This document shows positions 17,497 to 25,938 of a DNA stretch of 64,000 nt, piece after piece. The notes under the pieces are model-generated. The model was not told the origin of the DNA. It ran no database searches and worked only from the letters and a program-made list of their open reading frames with translations. The translations under genes were made by a program, and so were the position numbers. Source of the DNA: Arcobacter ellisii (GTDB taxonomy: Bacteria; Campylobacterota; Campylobacteria; Campylobacterales; Arcobacteraceae); assembly GCF_003544915.1 (NCBI RefSeq), contig NZ_CP032097.1, positions 1,612,001 through 1,676,000 of the forward strand. The letters are read 5' to 3'. Within the stretch, counting starts at the first letter, position 1; every line of letters starts with the position of its first letter.

Positions 17497-18421
17497 TCAT
17501 CTCTTCATAAATCTCTTTTAAATTTAATAAAAAATAAGGATGATGATTAGGAGCCTTTGCAACTCTATAATCTTTTATTCCAAGTTCATGGGCAAGTTCC
17601 CCATACTCAAGAACTAACTCTCCTAAAGTTTCAGAATTATCAACCGTAAAAGATATTGGATAAACTATAACTTTTGATTTAATCTCTTTTAATTTATCTT
17701 CCATATAAGGTCGTAGCCACTCCATTGGTCCTAGTCTTGATTGATAAGCAACATGGATTTTTTTAAAATTTATATTTTGTTTTTGAAGCTCTTTTTTGGC
17801 ACACTCAACGTTTGCTAAGATATGTTTTTGATATAAATCACCTTTATTTATAGTTCTTTGAGTTAGGCCATGGGCTGAAAAAATAAGTTCAAAATCTTCA
17901 CTATTTTCACCTTTTAAAGCCTCTTTTATTCGCTCTACTATTGCTTTATTGTAAAGGTCACTATCATAATAACTATCAATTGTTTTTATTTTATTTTCTA
18001 TTCCAAAACTTTTGGCAACTTTCTTTAAATCTTCAATTGATGATTTTGTAGTTGTACTTGAATAGTGTGGATACATGGGAATTGCGTAGATTTCATCATA
18101 ATTTTTAACTTTTTCTAAAATATCTTTTGCAAAAGGATATGTATATCTCATCTCGTAAAATACATCAGCATCAACCATATTAGAGAATCTTCTAACTAAT
18201 CTTTTTGTATGCCCAACAATAGGAGAAATTCCACCTAATTTTTTATAATTCTCTTTTGCAATCTCTAATCTTTTAGAAACAATAATTGCACCTATCATTG
18301 CCCTTATTGGTTGTGGTGCACCTATTATATACTTATCATTAAACATATTTTTTAGAAAAACTTTTACTTCATCTAAATTATTTGGTCCACCCATATTCAT
18401 CAAAACTATTGTTCTTTTCAA
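17486..18421 (-). CDS. hemH: Ferrochelatase HemH
   Basis: A 311-residue enzyme that inserts ferrous iron into protoporphyrin IX, the last step of protohaem synthesis. The N-terminal LMNMGGPNNLDEV, the metal-site SAHGLTQRT with His184, and DNSETLGELVLEY with the catalytic Glu (about 257) match the family. Typical length for a bacterial enzyme without the Cys-rich C-terminus. The start is TTG at 18421, one base past the SRPBCC stop, with AGGA 6 bases upstream. It is the last gene of the photolyase operon, which fits removal of a photosensitising porphyrin. Confidence 0.94.
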   Translation of the reverse strand: MKRTIVLMNMGGPNNLDEVKVFLKNMFNDKYIIGAPQPIRAMIGAIIVSKRLEIAKENYKKLGGISPIVGHTKRLVRRFSNMVDADVFYEMRYTYPFAKDILEKVKNYDEIYAIPMYPHYSSTTTKSSIEDLKKVAKSFGIENKIKTIDSYYDSDLYNKAIVERIKEALKGENSEDFELIFSAHGLTQRTINKGDLYQKHILANVECAKKELQKQNINFKKIHVAYQSRLGPMEWLRPYMEDKLKEIKSKVIVYPISFTVDNSETLGELVLEYGELAHELGIKDYRVAKAPNHHPYFLLNLKEIYEEMKKF

Positions 18422-18422
18422 A

Positions 18423-18872
18423 TTATTTCCTATTCTCTAAAATTTCTTTTGTAGCTTTATGTCTATAATCAAACATTTTTTGTAAATCTTTTTTCACAAA
18501 CCCCTCTAGCAATTTTCCAAAAATCCCAAAAGGCATTTTAAAAGTAATTACATCTTTCATTTCACTCATATTTCCATGTTTTATAAAAATATGTTTATGT
18601 TCCCAATAAGAAAACGGGGATTTTAATGCGAAATCAACCAATAAATTTGGCTCATCAATTTTTTCTATTTTCACTTCCCAATTCATTGGTATAAAATATT
18701 TAGTACTTTTGATTTTTAATATTTGTCCAAGTTGTGGTTTGAAATCTTTAGTTAAGAGTTCCACTTTAGTATCTTTGGGAGTGATAAATGTTAGATTATT
18801 TGTGTCTAAATGAAAATCAAATAAAGATTTAATATCACAATTTATATATGAACTTTTAATAAATGTTTGCAT
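18423..18872 (-). CDS. SRPBCC-fold ligand-binding protein
   Basis: A 149-residue cytoplasmic protein of the START/polyketide-cyclase-like (SRPBCC) fold. It begins with the characteristic strand-helix unit (MQTFIKSSYINCDIKSLFDFHLD), has LGQILKI and the antiparallel sheet around YWEHKHIF, and ends in a long helix with KMFDYRHKATKEIL. The family binds small hydrophobic ligands in a deep cavity; no ligand can be read here. I use the ATG at 18872, with AAGGAT 6 bases upstream, not the TTG at 18890. The binding site lies inside an inverted repeat. Similar SRPBCC genes sit in photolyase clusters of other bacteria. Confidence 0.8.
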   Translation of the reverse strand: MQTFIKSSYINCDIKSLFDFHLDTNNLTFITPKDTKVELLTKDFKPQLGQILKIKSTKYFIPMNWEVKIEKIDEPNLLVDFALKSPFSYWEHKHIFIKHGNMSEMKDVITFKMPFGIFGKLLEGFVKKDLQKMFDYRHKATKEILENRK

Positions 18873-18877
18873 TTTTG

Positions 18878-18908
18878 TATCCTTGTACAAATATTTTATA
18901 CAAGGATA
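18878..18908 (-). promoter_or_regulatory. Inverted repeat masking the SRPBCC ribosome binding site
   Basis: TATCCTTGTA at 18878-18887 and TACAAGGATA at 18899-18908 are exact reverse complements with an 11-base loop. In the minus-strand mRNA the distal arm contains AAGGAT, the binding site of the ATG at 18872, so the hairpin could restrict translation. It could also be a DNA operator. Confidence 0.5.
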
Positions 18909-18963
18909 ATTTACAAAAATAAAGGCTTGTTTAGTAGGTTGTTTTTGTCAGTTTATAAATTTG

Positions 18964-19674
18964 TTATAAACTTCTTCTTTCAATATACTCTCTAAAATCT
19001 TTAGCTCCCTCTTTTGAGCTTGTAATAATTTCAGCAATACCATCAAAAGAGATTTCAAGTTTTGATTGTTCTACACTTCTCATAGATTTTATTTTATCCA
19101 CATTTACGATATAAGACCTGTGAATTCTAAAGAAATTTTTTCCATTTAAAAGTGTTTCTAAATCCCCAATTTTTCTTCTAACATAAGCATCAGCTTCTTT
19201 TATTTTAATAATAACTTCATCTAAATCAGCTTTGATGTAATAAATATCATTTATGTCTATTAAATATAACTTATCGCCTCTTTTTCCTAAAATCTTTTTT
19301 GATTCATCCAAAGTTGAGCTTTTAAATAATCTTATTTTTTCTAAAATCTCTTTTACATCATTTGATTCAATTGGTTTTACTAAATATCCTATTCCACCCT
19401 TTTTAAAAGCTTCAAGAGCAAACTCAGAATATGCTGTTTGAAAGATTATAAAAGTTTTAGGCTCAATTTGCATAATAGTATCTGCAAGTTCAAGTCCTGT
19501 GATATTTGGCATAGAAATATCTAAAAAAACAGCATCAAATTTTGTTTTTGTTATCTCTTTTAGTGCATCAATTGGATTATCAAAAGCCGTTATATCTTCA
19601 ATTCCATTTTCATTTAATAATCTTTTTAATCTGCTTAAAGCAAGACTTTCATCATCAACTATCATTACTTTCAA
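18964..19674 (-). CDS. LytTR-family response regulator
   Basis: A 236-residue cytoplasmic regulator. The receiver domain (1-120) has acidic residues D7-D8, phospho-acceptor D52 in VFLDISMP, and K100 in YLVKP. The LytTR DNA-binding domain (about 130-236) has KGD-type strands, FFRIHRSYIVN and the NVDKI segment. It pairs with the LytS-type kinase 4 bases upstream. The start is TTG at 19674 with AAGGAT 5-6 bases before it; an ATG three codons in is too far from that site. The system lies within the photolyase operon, so it may respond to light-related or membrane stress, by context only. Confidence 0.9.
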   Translation of the reverse strand: MKVMIVDDESLALSRLKRLLNENGIEDITAFDNPIDALKEITKTKFDAVFLDISMPNITGLELADTIMQIEPKTFIIFQTAYSEFALEAFKKGGIGYLVKPIESNDVKEILEKIRLFKSSTLDESKKILGKRGDKLYLIDINDIYYIKADLDEVIIKIKEADAYVRRKIGDLETLLNGKNFFRIHRSYIVNVDKIKSMRSVEQSKLEISFDGIAEIITSSKEGAKDFREYIERRSL

Positions 19675-19677
19675 TTT

Positions 19678-20667
19678 TTATCCTTTTAACTCTATTATAA
19701 ATACCATCTTTTCATCTAAAATTTGATGACTCAAATTTCCCACTTTTTGTAGTTCCAATCTTTTTTGAAGATTTGACAAACCTGTTCCAAATTTCACTAT
19801 GTTAGTTATTTTACCATTGTTTTGCACCATTATTCTATTTTTAGAAAAAGATATATCAATATTTAGAGGTTTTCCTAAAAAACCATGTTTTATTGCATTT
19901 TCTACTAATAGTTGAATAGAAAATTTTGGTATTTTTACATTTTTAAATTCACTAAAATTTTGAATATTTAAAACTATTTTTTCATCAAATCTCACATTTT
20001 CTATATTTACATAAGTTTTTACCATAGAAAGTTCAGTTTCTAAAGTAATTAAACTCTCTTTATTTATGGCATTTCGTAAAAATTTTGAGATTTCAATAAC
20101 TGCATTTTCAGCCTTTTTTTGGTCTTGATAAATAAGTTCAGAAACTGAATTTAAAGCATTAAATAAAAAATGAGGATTAAGCTCATTTTCCAAAGCTTTT
20201 AGTTTTGTTTCTAAAACTTGAGTTTTTATCTCTTCATTTTTATATTTCATAGAGATAAATTGATGCAAAATAAGTCCAACCAAAAAAGTCAAAAAACCAA
20301 TAGTAATAGAGATATAAATCCAAAATGGCGAAATAATATGTAAAATCTTAAAATCACCAAAAGAAAAAAGCAAAAATGAAAAAGTAAATCCCAAAAATCC
20401 TGATAAAAAAGAGAACACAAAACTAATCAAATACCAAAATTTTTTATTTACTTTTGGAAGAATAAATTTATTTGAAATTGTTATTAAAAAAAATGCAAAT
20501 AAAGAGATTAAAATAGCTGTACTTGTACTAAAAACAATTGTTGAAATATTTTGTAAATCATAACTTACAAAATAGAAACACAAAGAGATAAAAAAACCAA
20601 AAAAAGCTCCAATGATAATAATATAAAGCCAATCTTTTGGTGCTATTTTTAGTTCAACTTTTTGCAT
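19678..20667 (-). CDS. LytS/YehU-type sensor histidine kinase
   Basis: A 329-residue inner-membrane kinase. Four membrane helices (about 14-34, 44-64, 77-101, 112-135) with no large extracellular loop are followed by a short coiled coil and the His_kinase domain with NPHFLFNALNS (His166). The ATPase part has LLVENAIKHGF as N box and a short G box FGTGLSNLQKRL. Lacking a periplasmic domain, it probably senses an intramembrane signal. It overlaps the CrtI-like gene by 14 bases and its stop lies 3 bases from the regulator's start. AAGGAATTAA precedes the ATG. Confidence 0.9.
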   Translation of the reverse strand: MQKVELKIAPKDWLYIIIIGAFFGFFISLCFYFVSYDLQNISTIVFSTSTAILISLFAFFLITISNKFILPKVNKKFWYLISFVFSFLSGFLGFTFSFLLFSFGDFKILHIISPFWIYISITIGFLTFLVGLILHQFISMKYKNEEIKTQVLETKLKALENELNPHFLFNALNSVSELIYQDQKKAENAVIEISKFLRNAINKESLITLETELSMVKTYVNIENVRFDEKIVLNIQNFSEFKNVKIPKFSIQLLVENAIKHGFLGKPLNIDISFSKNRIMVQNNGKITNIVKFGTGLSNLQKRLELQKVGNLSHQILDEKMVFIIELKG

Positions 20668-22075
20668 TTAATTCCTTATTTAAAACATTTACCCCAATAG
20701 CAACTCCTGGCCAACCTTGACCTGCAAAAATTGTATCTCCAACATTATACAAACCATCAAAAGGTGTGTTACAACTTGGAAGTTGAAATATTGTTTTTGC
20801 AGTTATTGGTTTTCCGCCACAATTACTTCTATTTATATATCTGTAAAAAGTTTTTGATGTGGCACTAAAAAGGGTTTTTATATTCTCTTTTTTTATATTA
20901 TCAAAATTATTTAAAAACTCTGTTATTATAAAATTTTGTGTGAACTCTTTTTTGGCCTCATATTCATTTTTTGTTAAACCTTCCCAAAATATCGCTTTTG
21001 AGTGGGTTGAAATTGTTATACTATAACCATCACGTGATAATTTTTCATCATTTATATCAGAAACAGAAACAAAAAATGAGTTTGAAATACAATTTGGAAT
21101 ATCCTCTTTTAAAATTATTTGATAGTGATGTAAAAGTTTCTCTTTTGAATCCAACTTTAAATAAACCACAAAAGCACTTTGGTCACTAAATGAAAATTTA
21201 TCATAATACTTTTTTATATTTTCATCTAAAAATAGTTTTGAACTTTCAAAAATTGCAGAATTCAATATAACTTTTGAAGCCAAATATTCATCTTTTGTGG
21301 AGATTAATCTATATCTATTTTGCTCTTTTTTTATAGAAATTACTTCCTCTTTATTTTGAATATTTACATCTTTTAATAAATCTTCAATTATTTGTCCCAT
21401 TCCACCAATTGGATAAAAAACCTTATGAAATGGATAAGCTAAACCCAAACTCATAGCTAAAAGTGATAAATCTTTAGAAGTTGTTTGAAGAGTTATTAAA
21501 AGTTGTGAATTTATAAAAGCTTTATACTCTTTTGAAATATTTGGCAAAACTTCATTTATATATCCCTCAGCTGTTTTAAAAAGCATAAAACCAAACTCTT
21601 TAAAAAGTTCTACTACAAACAGAGCTGTTTTAGCATAAGCTTGAAAGCCGTATTTTGCAAAATATACTTTTTTTAAAGTCCAAAATCTCTCATCAATTTC
21701 TTTGATTGTTTTCCAAAAAACTCTATTATTTTTGTGATAATAAACACTATTTAGATTTGTTAAAAACTCCTCAAAATTAGCAACTCTATCAACTATTTTT
21801 CTGTTTTGTATTGTTCTAATTGCAATTTTACTCTCAAGAATATTTGGAACAACTCCTACTTCATCAAAGATATTTTTGATTGGATGATTATTTTCATATC
21901 CAACAAAAGTCGTAGCTCCTGCGTTAAAATAAGTTCCCAATCTTTTAAAAGTTGAAGCACAACCTCCAAGATTTTTATCCTTTTCAAAAAGGATTAAATC
22001 TTTGTTCTTATTTAAAGCTGAAATTAGACTTCCACCTATTCCACTTCCAATAACTGCAATATCAATATTTTTCAT
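20654..22075 (-). CDS. CrtI/phytoene desaturase-like FAD oxidoreductase
   Basis: A 473-residue flavoprotein. The N-terminal Rossmann motif VIGSGIGGS is followed by an acidic FEKD and GGCASTF, the layout of carotenoid desaturases/isomerases of the CrtI-CrtISO-RetSat group. The C-terminal FAD segment reads GLYNVGDTIFAGQGWPGVA. The substrate is unknown: no phytoene synthase or other carotenoid gene is in view, so a lipid or polyene substrate is possible. I chose the ATG at 22075 (AGAG upstream) because the longer frame only extends back into the photolyase gene. It overlaps photolyase by 14 bases. Confidence 0.83.
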   Translation of the reverse strand: MKNIDIAVIGSGIGGSLISALNKNKDLILFEKDKNLGGCASTFKRLGTYFNAGATTFVGYENNHPIKNIFDEVGVVPNILESKIAIRTIQNRKIVDRVANFEEFLTNLNSVYYHKNNRVFWKTIKEIDERFWTLKKVYFAKYGFQAYAKTALFVVELFKEFGFMLFKTAEGYINEVLPNISKEYKAFINSQLLITLQTTSKDLSLLAMSLGLAYPFHKVFYPIGGMGQIIEDLLKDVNIQNKEEVISIKKEQNRYRLISTKDEYLASKVILNSAIFESSKLFLDENIKKYYDKFSFSDQSAFVVYLKLDSKEKLLHHYQIILKEDIPNCISNSFFVSVSDINDEKLSRDGYSITISTHSKAIFWEGLTKNEYEAKKEFTQNFIITEFLNNFDNIKKENIKTLFSATSKTFYRYINRSNCGGKPITAKTIFQLPSCNTPFDGLYNVGDTIFAGQGWPGVAIGVNVLNKELNAKS

Positions 22076-23414
22076 TATTTGCTCTTTTGAACTCTTCAAT
22101 AGCCCTATTTCTTGAGTATTCAATAGAAACTAATTGTTTTGGATAATCTAAAAACATATTTGATTGAACACCATTTTCACTATGAATGAGTTTTGCATTT
22201 ACATCTTTTAGTTCAGGAATTACAGACTTTATAAAAATAGCATCTTTATCAAATTTTGCTGATTGTAAATAGGGATTAAAAACTCTAAAATATGGCACTG
22301 CATCAGCACCCGTACTAGCTGCCCATTGCCAAGAACCGATATTTGAACTTGCTTCATAATCAAGAAGTTTTGAAGCAAAATATCTTTCGCCTTTTTTCCA
22401 ATCTATAAGCAAATTTTTTGTTAAATACGAAGAAACTATCATTCTTAGACGATTATGCATAGTTCCAGTTAAATTAAAATATCTCATAGCCGCATCAATC
22501 AAAGGAACGCCAGTATTTCCTTCACACCATTTTTGAAAAACTGTTTCATCTTCATTCCAATTTACTTTTATTTCATTTAGATTTTCAAACTCACTTTTTG
22601 GAAAATGAAACAAAATATAGTTATAAAACTCTCTCCAAAAAAGCTCTCTTATATAAAAATCTTTTGAACTTTGTATTGCTCTCATTTTTTTAATTTTATT
22701 AAAAAGCTCCCTTGGACTTATAAGACCAAATCTTAAATGAACAGCTAAATTTGAAGTTGCATTTTTATAAAAAAAATCTCGACCTTCTTGATAATCTGAA
22801 ATTTTTAAAGAAAACTCATTTATAAGTTCATCTGCACTTTTTTCCAAAAATTCTGGTAATTTTTGCTTCTTAAATCCCATCTCTTGTAAAGTTGGAACAA
22901 AATCATAATCAAACTCTATTTTTTTTAGATTTTTATTTCTTTCAAATAAAACTAAACTCTCACTTTCCCAAATAAACTCTAAAGATTTATAGTATGGAGT
23001 AAAAACTTTATAAGGTGTATTATCTTTTTTTAGACAATTATTTGGATGAGTAATAAATGAATCGGTAAAAGTCTCCATAGGAATGATTTTAGCTATCTCT
23101 TCATCTCTTTTTTTTGCATAATTATCAAAATCAACTGAACATAAAACAGAATCAAAACCTTGATTTTTTAGAGTTTCAAAAATCTCCTTAGGAGTTCCAT
23201 AAAACAGGCACAAATCAAGCCCAATACTTTTTAATTCTTCTTTTAGTTTTAAAACACTTTTATAGATAAATGTAACTCTTTTATCATCTTTATTTAATTT
23301 ATCTAAGATATTTTTATCAAAAATAAAAATAGGCAATACTTCATCTTTTGCATTTGCTAATATCGCACTATCGTTTATTCTTAAATCTCTTCTAAACCAT
23401 AAGATTTGTTTCAT
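22062..23414 (-). CDS. phrB: Deoxyribodipyrimidine photolyase
   Basis: A 450-residue class I CPD photolyase that uses FADH- and near-UV/blue light to split cyclobutane pyrimidine dimers. The N-terminal antenna domain begins LWFRRDLRINDSAIL. The FAD-binding helical domain has GNTGVPLIDAAMR, the MHNRLRMIV segment and GSWQWAASTGADAVPYFRVFNP. The Trp electron-transfer region is present. It shares the TAATG stop/start with the upstream TudS-DUF1722 gene. The neighbour pair ybgA-phrB in E. coli is comparable. Confidence 0.93.
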   Translation of the reverse strand: MKQILWFRRDLRINDSAILANAKDEVLPIFIFDKNILDKLNKDDKRVTFIYKSVLKLKEELKSIGLDLCLFYGTPKEIFETLKNQGFDSVLCSVDFDNYAKKRDEEIAKIIPMETFTDSFITHPNNCLKKDNTPYKVFTPYYKSLEFIWESESLVLFERNKNLKKIEFDYDFVPTLQEMGFKKQKLPEFLEKSADELINEFSLKISDYQEGRDFFYKNATSNLAVHLRFGLISPRELFNKIKKMRAIQSSKDFYIRELFWREFYNYILFHFPKSEFENLNEIKVNWNEDETVFQKWCEGNTGVPLIDAAMRYFNLTGTMHNRLRMIVSSYLTKNLLIDWKKGERYFASKLLDYEASSNIGSWQWAASTGADAVPYFRVFNPYLQSAKFDKDAIFIKSVIPELKDVNAKLIHSENGVQSNMFLDYPKQLVSIEYSRNRAIEEFKRANNEKY

Positions 23415-24370
23415 TATTTATAAGCCTTAATATCGCTTCTTAAAGCTAATTCACTAGGATATGGATTTAAAAATTTTTGCACTTTTAAATATTGAACATC
23501 AAATCTTTTTACATATAAATTTATTATTTTCATAACAGCAATTAAAGGAATAATTTTTTCTTTATACTCAGCTAAAGCTTGTAAAATCTCCTCTTTTTCC
23601 TCTTTTGTTATAAGTTTTTTAAAATATCCAAAAATATGAAGTAAAACATTATAAGTTTTATTTACACTTCCTTTTAAACTAATTGCTTTTAAAAACTCCT
23701 CTTTATACTCTTCTAAAACTTCATTTAGTTGATTTTTTTCTTTATTTGCGACAATTCGTCCTAAAGTTGTATATGATTTTTGAGCTTTTGAATAAATAAG
23801 ATATTTATATGAAGTATGAAAAATCACTAAATCATTAAAAGTTGGATTTGATTTTAAAAACTCATGTAGATGTTGATAAGCAAAAATTTGCATCAAAAAA
23901 TTTTCCCTAAGCCAAGGGTCAATCAATCTTCCCTCTTCTTCAACTGGCAAATATGGATATTTTTCTTTTATTTTTCTTGCAAATACTCCAACTCCTTGTT
24001 TTACACTTGGAGCATTAAAAGGTTTATAAATTTTTACTCTTTCAAGTCCACAAGTTGGAGATGCTGATTTTAAAATAAAACCACATAAATCATCATTTTT
24101 AATTTCATCTGAACACTCTTCTGAAATATCATCTAGCTCTTTTGTCACATCTTTTGGATTTTTTGTAGAAGTTAGGATTTTTAGTTCACCATTTTCATCA
24201 TGAACTTGTCTTATGGCTTCTCTAGGGCTTCCCCAAATTATAGTTTCAGGACAATAAGAAACTGTTTGAAAATATTTTTGCAAAATATCAACTATAAATT
24301 TATCAGTTGCACCAACTCCATCATAACGACATTTTGTTCCAATCAAACAAGCTGAAACTCCTAATTTCAT
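23414..24370 (-). CDS. TudS (DUF523)-DUF1722 fusion, RudS/YbgA-like
   Basis: A 318-residue cytoplasmic two-domain protein. Residues 1-150 are a DUF523/TudS desulfidase domain: SACLIGTKCRYDG with C8 and C14, YCPE with C40, and SPTCG with C107, cysteines of the iron-sulfur site. Residues about 165-318 are the helical DUF1722 (YbgA) domain. TudS removes sulfur from thiouracil. TudS-DUF1722 fusions (RudS) have been reported to desulfurise 4-thiouridine in tRNA; that assignment is by family. ATG at 24370 has AGGAT 6 bases upstream. It opens the photolyase operon, and 4-thiouridine is a near-UV chromophore, so the context makes sense. Confidence 0.87.
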   Translation of the reverse strand: MKLGVSACLIGTKCRYDGVGATDKFIVDILQKYFQTVSYCPETIIWGSPREAIRQVHDENGELKILTSTKNPKDVTKELDDISEECSDEIKNDDLCGFILKSASPTCGLERVKIYKPFNAPSVKQGVGVFARKIKEKYPYLPVEEEGRLIDPWLRENFLMQIFAYQHLHEFLKSNPTFNDLVIFHTSYKYLIYSKAQKSYTTLGRIVANKEKNQLNEVLEEYKEEFLKAISLKGSVNKTYNVLLHIFGYFKKLITKEEKEEILQALAEYKEKIIPLIAVMKIINLYVKRFDVQYLKVQKFLNPYPSELALRSDIKAYK

Positions 24371-24399
24371 AAAAAATCCTTTTTTTAAATTTAATTTAT

Positions 24400-24405
24400 T
24401 TTATA
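24400..24405 (-). promoter_or_regulatory. Possible -10 box for the photolyase operon
   Basis: TTGTTATAAAAT on the minus strand puts TATAAA 30 bases before the start codon at 24370. It is the only promoter-like sequence in the 64-base gap. Confidence 0.35.
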
Positions 24406-24434
24406 ACAAAAAGGAGTTTTTTGGTAGGGAAAAT

Positions 24435-24950
24435 TTATAGGTTTATCTTCATTCTTTTTAAAATTTCATAGGTTTTTGTTACATCATAGGTTGCACTATG
24501 ATATTTGTCACCATTAAATTCAATACCATAATATAAACATGTTTCATCAAGTTTTGGATTTTTTACTCTTCCATTTTTTCCAAATACATTTACAATCTTT
24601 TTATTTTCATTCATTGTACAAATGTGATTTTTAAATTTAACTCTATTATTTATATGTCTTAATTCAAACTTTATATTATGAGCAATCAAAGTCTCACTTT
24701 TATAACAAAACTTTTCAAAATCTTCATCTTCACTGAAATATGAACTATAAGATTTATCTTTTCTATAATCAAGTATTAACTCAGGTGTTAATCTGTGAAC
24801 TGCATAAGAGTAAAAATTAACTGGAAATCTTGAAAGATAATATCTATGAAATTTATCCAAAATCTTAAAATCTCTATCTATTTTAACAGCAGCTATCTCT
24901 ATTACATCACCAATATTTGAAGTATTTGTTTCAAAGTCTAAAATTATCAT
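24435..24950 (-). CDS. DnaQ-family 3'-5' exonuclease
   Basis: A 171-residue stand-alone DEDD exonuclease. Exo I DFETN gives D5 and E7, Exo II is LIAHNIKFELRHI with the usual Asp replaced by Glu, and Exo III HSATYDVTKTY gives the DEDDh His and Asp. There are no polymerase or helicase domains, so it is of the small RNase T / DnaQ-like type acting on DNA or RNA ends. The Asp-to-Glu change in Exo II could alter metal binding. The ATG at 24950 is the first in frame; a binding site is not obvious. Confidence 0.83.
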   Translation of the reverse strand: MIILDFETNTSNIGDVIEIAAVKIDRDFKILDKFHRYYLSRFPVNFYSYAVHRLTPELILDYRKDKSYSSYFSEDEDFEKFCYKSETLIAHNIKFELRHINNRVKFKNHICTMNENKKIVNVFGKNGRVKNPKLDETCLYYGIEFNGDKYHSATYDVTKTYEILKRMKINL

Positions 24951-25080
24951 ATAAAATTATTTTCTCTTTTCATTAATATAAAATTCCTATTTATATATAT
25001 TATATCAAAAACTTAATAATTATTTAAACTTACAAATACTAGAATAAGTATGTAAAATAAAAAATTAAAAGGAGTTGAAA

Positions 25081-25908
25081 ATGCAAATAAATTCAAACTC
25101 TGTCTTAAATCAAAATGTTTATTTGAATGCAAATCAATCATTAAATAGAATTGCAACTGGAATAGAACTAAATCAATCTAGTGATAATGCATCTAGTTTA
25201 TCTATTTCAAATAGTTTGTTAGCCCAATCAAATGGTTATGGACAAGCATTAGAAAATGCGAATTCTGCAATCGCTGCAACTCAAATTGCAAGTGGTGCAA
25301 CAACTGAACAATCAAATATTTTAAATAATGTAAAAGAAAAACTTCTACAAGCTTCAACTGATACAACGAGCCAAGAAGGTAGAGATGCAATCTTAAAAGA
25401 TATTCAAAAACAACTAGAACAATTTGATAAAATTGCAAGTGGTACAAATTATAATGGACAAACTCTACTTCAAAAAAGTTCAACTGATAACTCAGCTTCT
25501 GATGTTCAACAATTTCAATCTGGATTAAAAGGTGAACAATTAATTGAGACTTCAAGTGTTCAATCAAATACTGAAGGTCTAGGTTTAACTGATTTAGTAA
25601 ATCAAGATGCCACAACTTTTAGTTCAAGTGATGCTAAAAATTTTTTAGAAACAGTTGATAAAGCAATAAATAAATTAAATGATGTAAGAGGTGAATTTGG
25701 CTCTGTTCAAAATCAACTAGAGAGTTCAAGTAGAAATCTTCTTGCTCAACAAACAAGCACTTTAAGTGCAGCAGCCCTATTTGATACAGATTATGCAAAA
25801 GAGTCATCGAATTTTTCTAAACAAAATATTTTAGCTCAAATTGGAGCATTTGGACAAGTTCAATCAAATAATATAAATCAACAAACTGTTTTAAGACTTC
25901 TTTCATAA
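25081..25908 (+). CDS. Flagellin (short form)
   Basis: A 275-residue flagellin, the filament subunit exported by the flagellar type III machinery. The N-terminal D0/D1 helix is recognisable (MQINSNSVLNQN, then LNRIATGIELNQSSDNAS) and the C-terminal D1/D0 ends in NILAQIGAFGQVQSNN and QQTVLRLLS. The middle is very short, so the surface domains D2/D3 are essentially missing, as in other Arcobacter flagellins. I use the ATG at 25081, with GGAG 6 bases upstream, over the TTG two codons earlier. No other flagellar gene is in the window. I see no clear sigma-28 or sigma-54 promoter. Confidence 0.92.
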   Translation: MQINSNSVLNQNVYLNANQSLNRIATGIELNQSSDNASSLSISNSLLAQSNGYGQALENANSAIAATQIASGATTEQSNILNNVKEKLLQASTDTTSQEGRDAILKDIQKQLEQFDKIASGTNYNGQTLLQKSSTDNSASDVQQFQSGLKGEQLIETSSVQSNTEGLGLTDLVNQDATTFSSSDAKNFLETVDKAINKLNDVRGEFGSVQNQLESSSRNLLAQQTSTLSAAALFDTDYAKESSNFSKQNILAQIGAFGQVQSNNINQQTVLRLLS

Positions 25909-25910
25909 AA

Positions 25911-25938
25911 AAAAGCTCAAGTTTAAACTTGAGCTTTT
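25911..25938. terminator. Strong bidirectional terminator after flagellin
   Basis: AAAAGCTCAAG / CTTGAGCTTTT form a perfect 11-bp stem around TTTAAA, flanked by A-tract and T-tract. It directly follows the flagellin stop and touches the stop of the minus-strand gene at 25937. Confidence 0.9.

Noticed and set aside
20654-22075. Carotenoid biosynthesis gene
   Set aside because: No phytoene synthase, cyclase or geranylgeranyl diphosphate synthase is near; the CrtI-like fold also serves other substrates.
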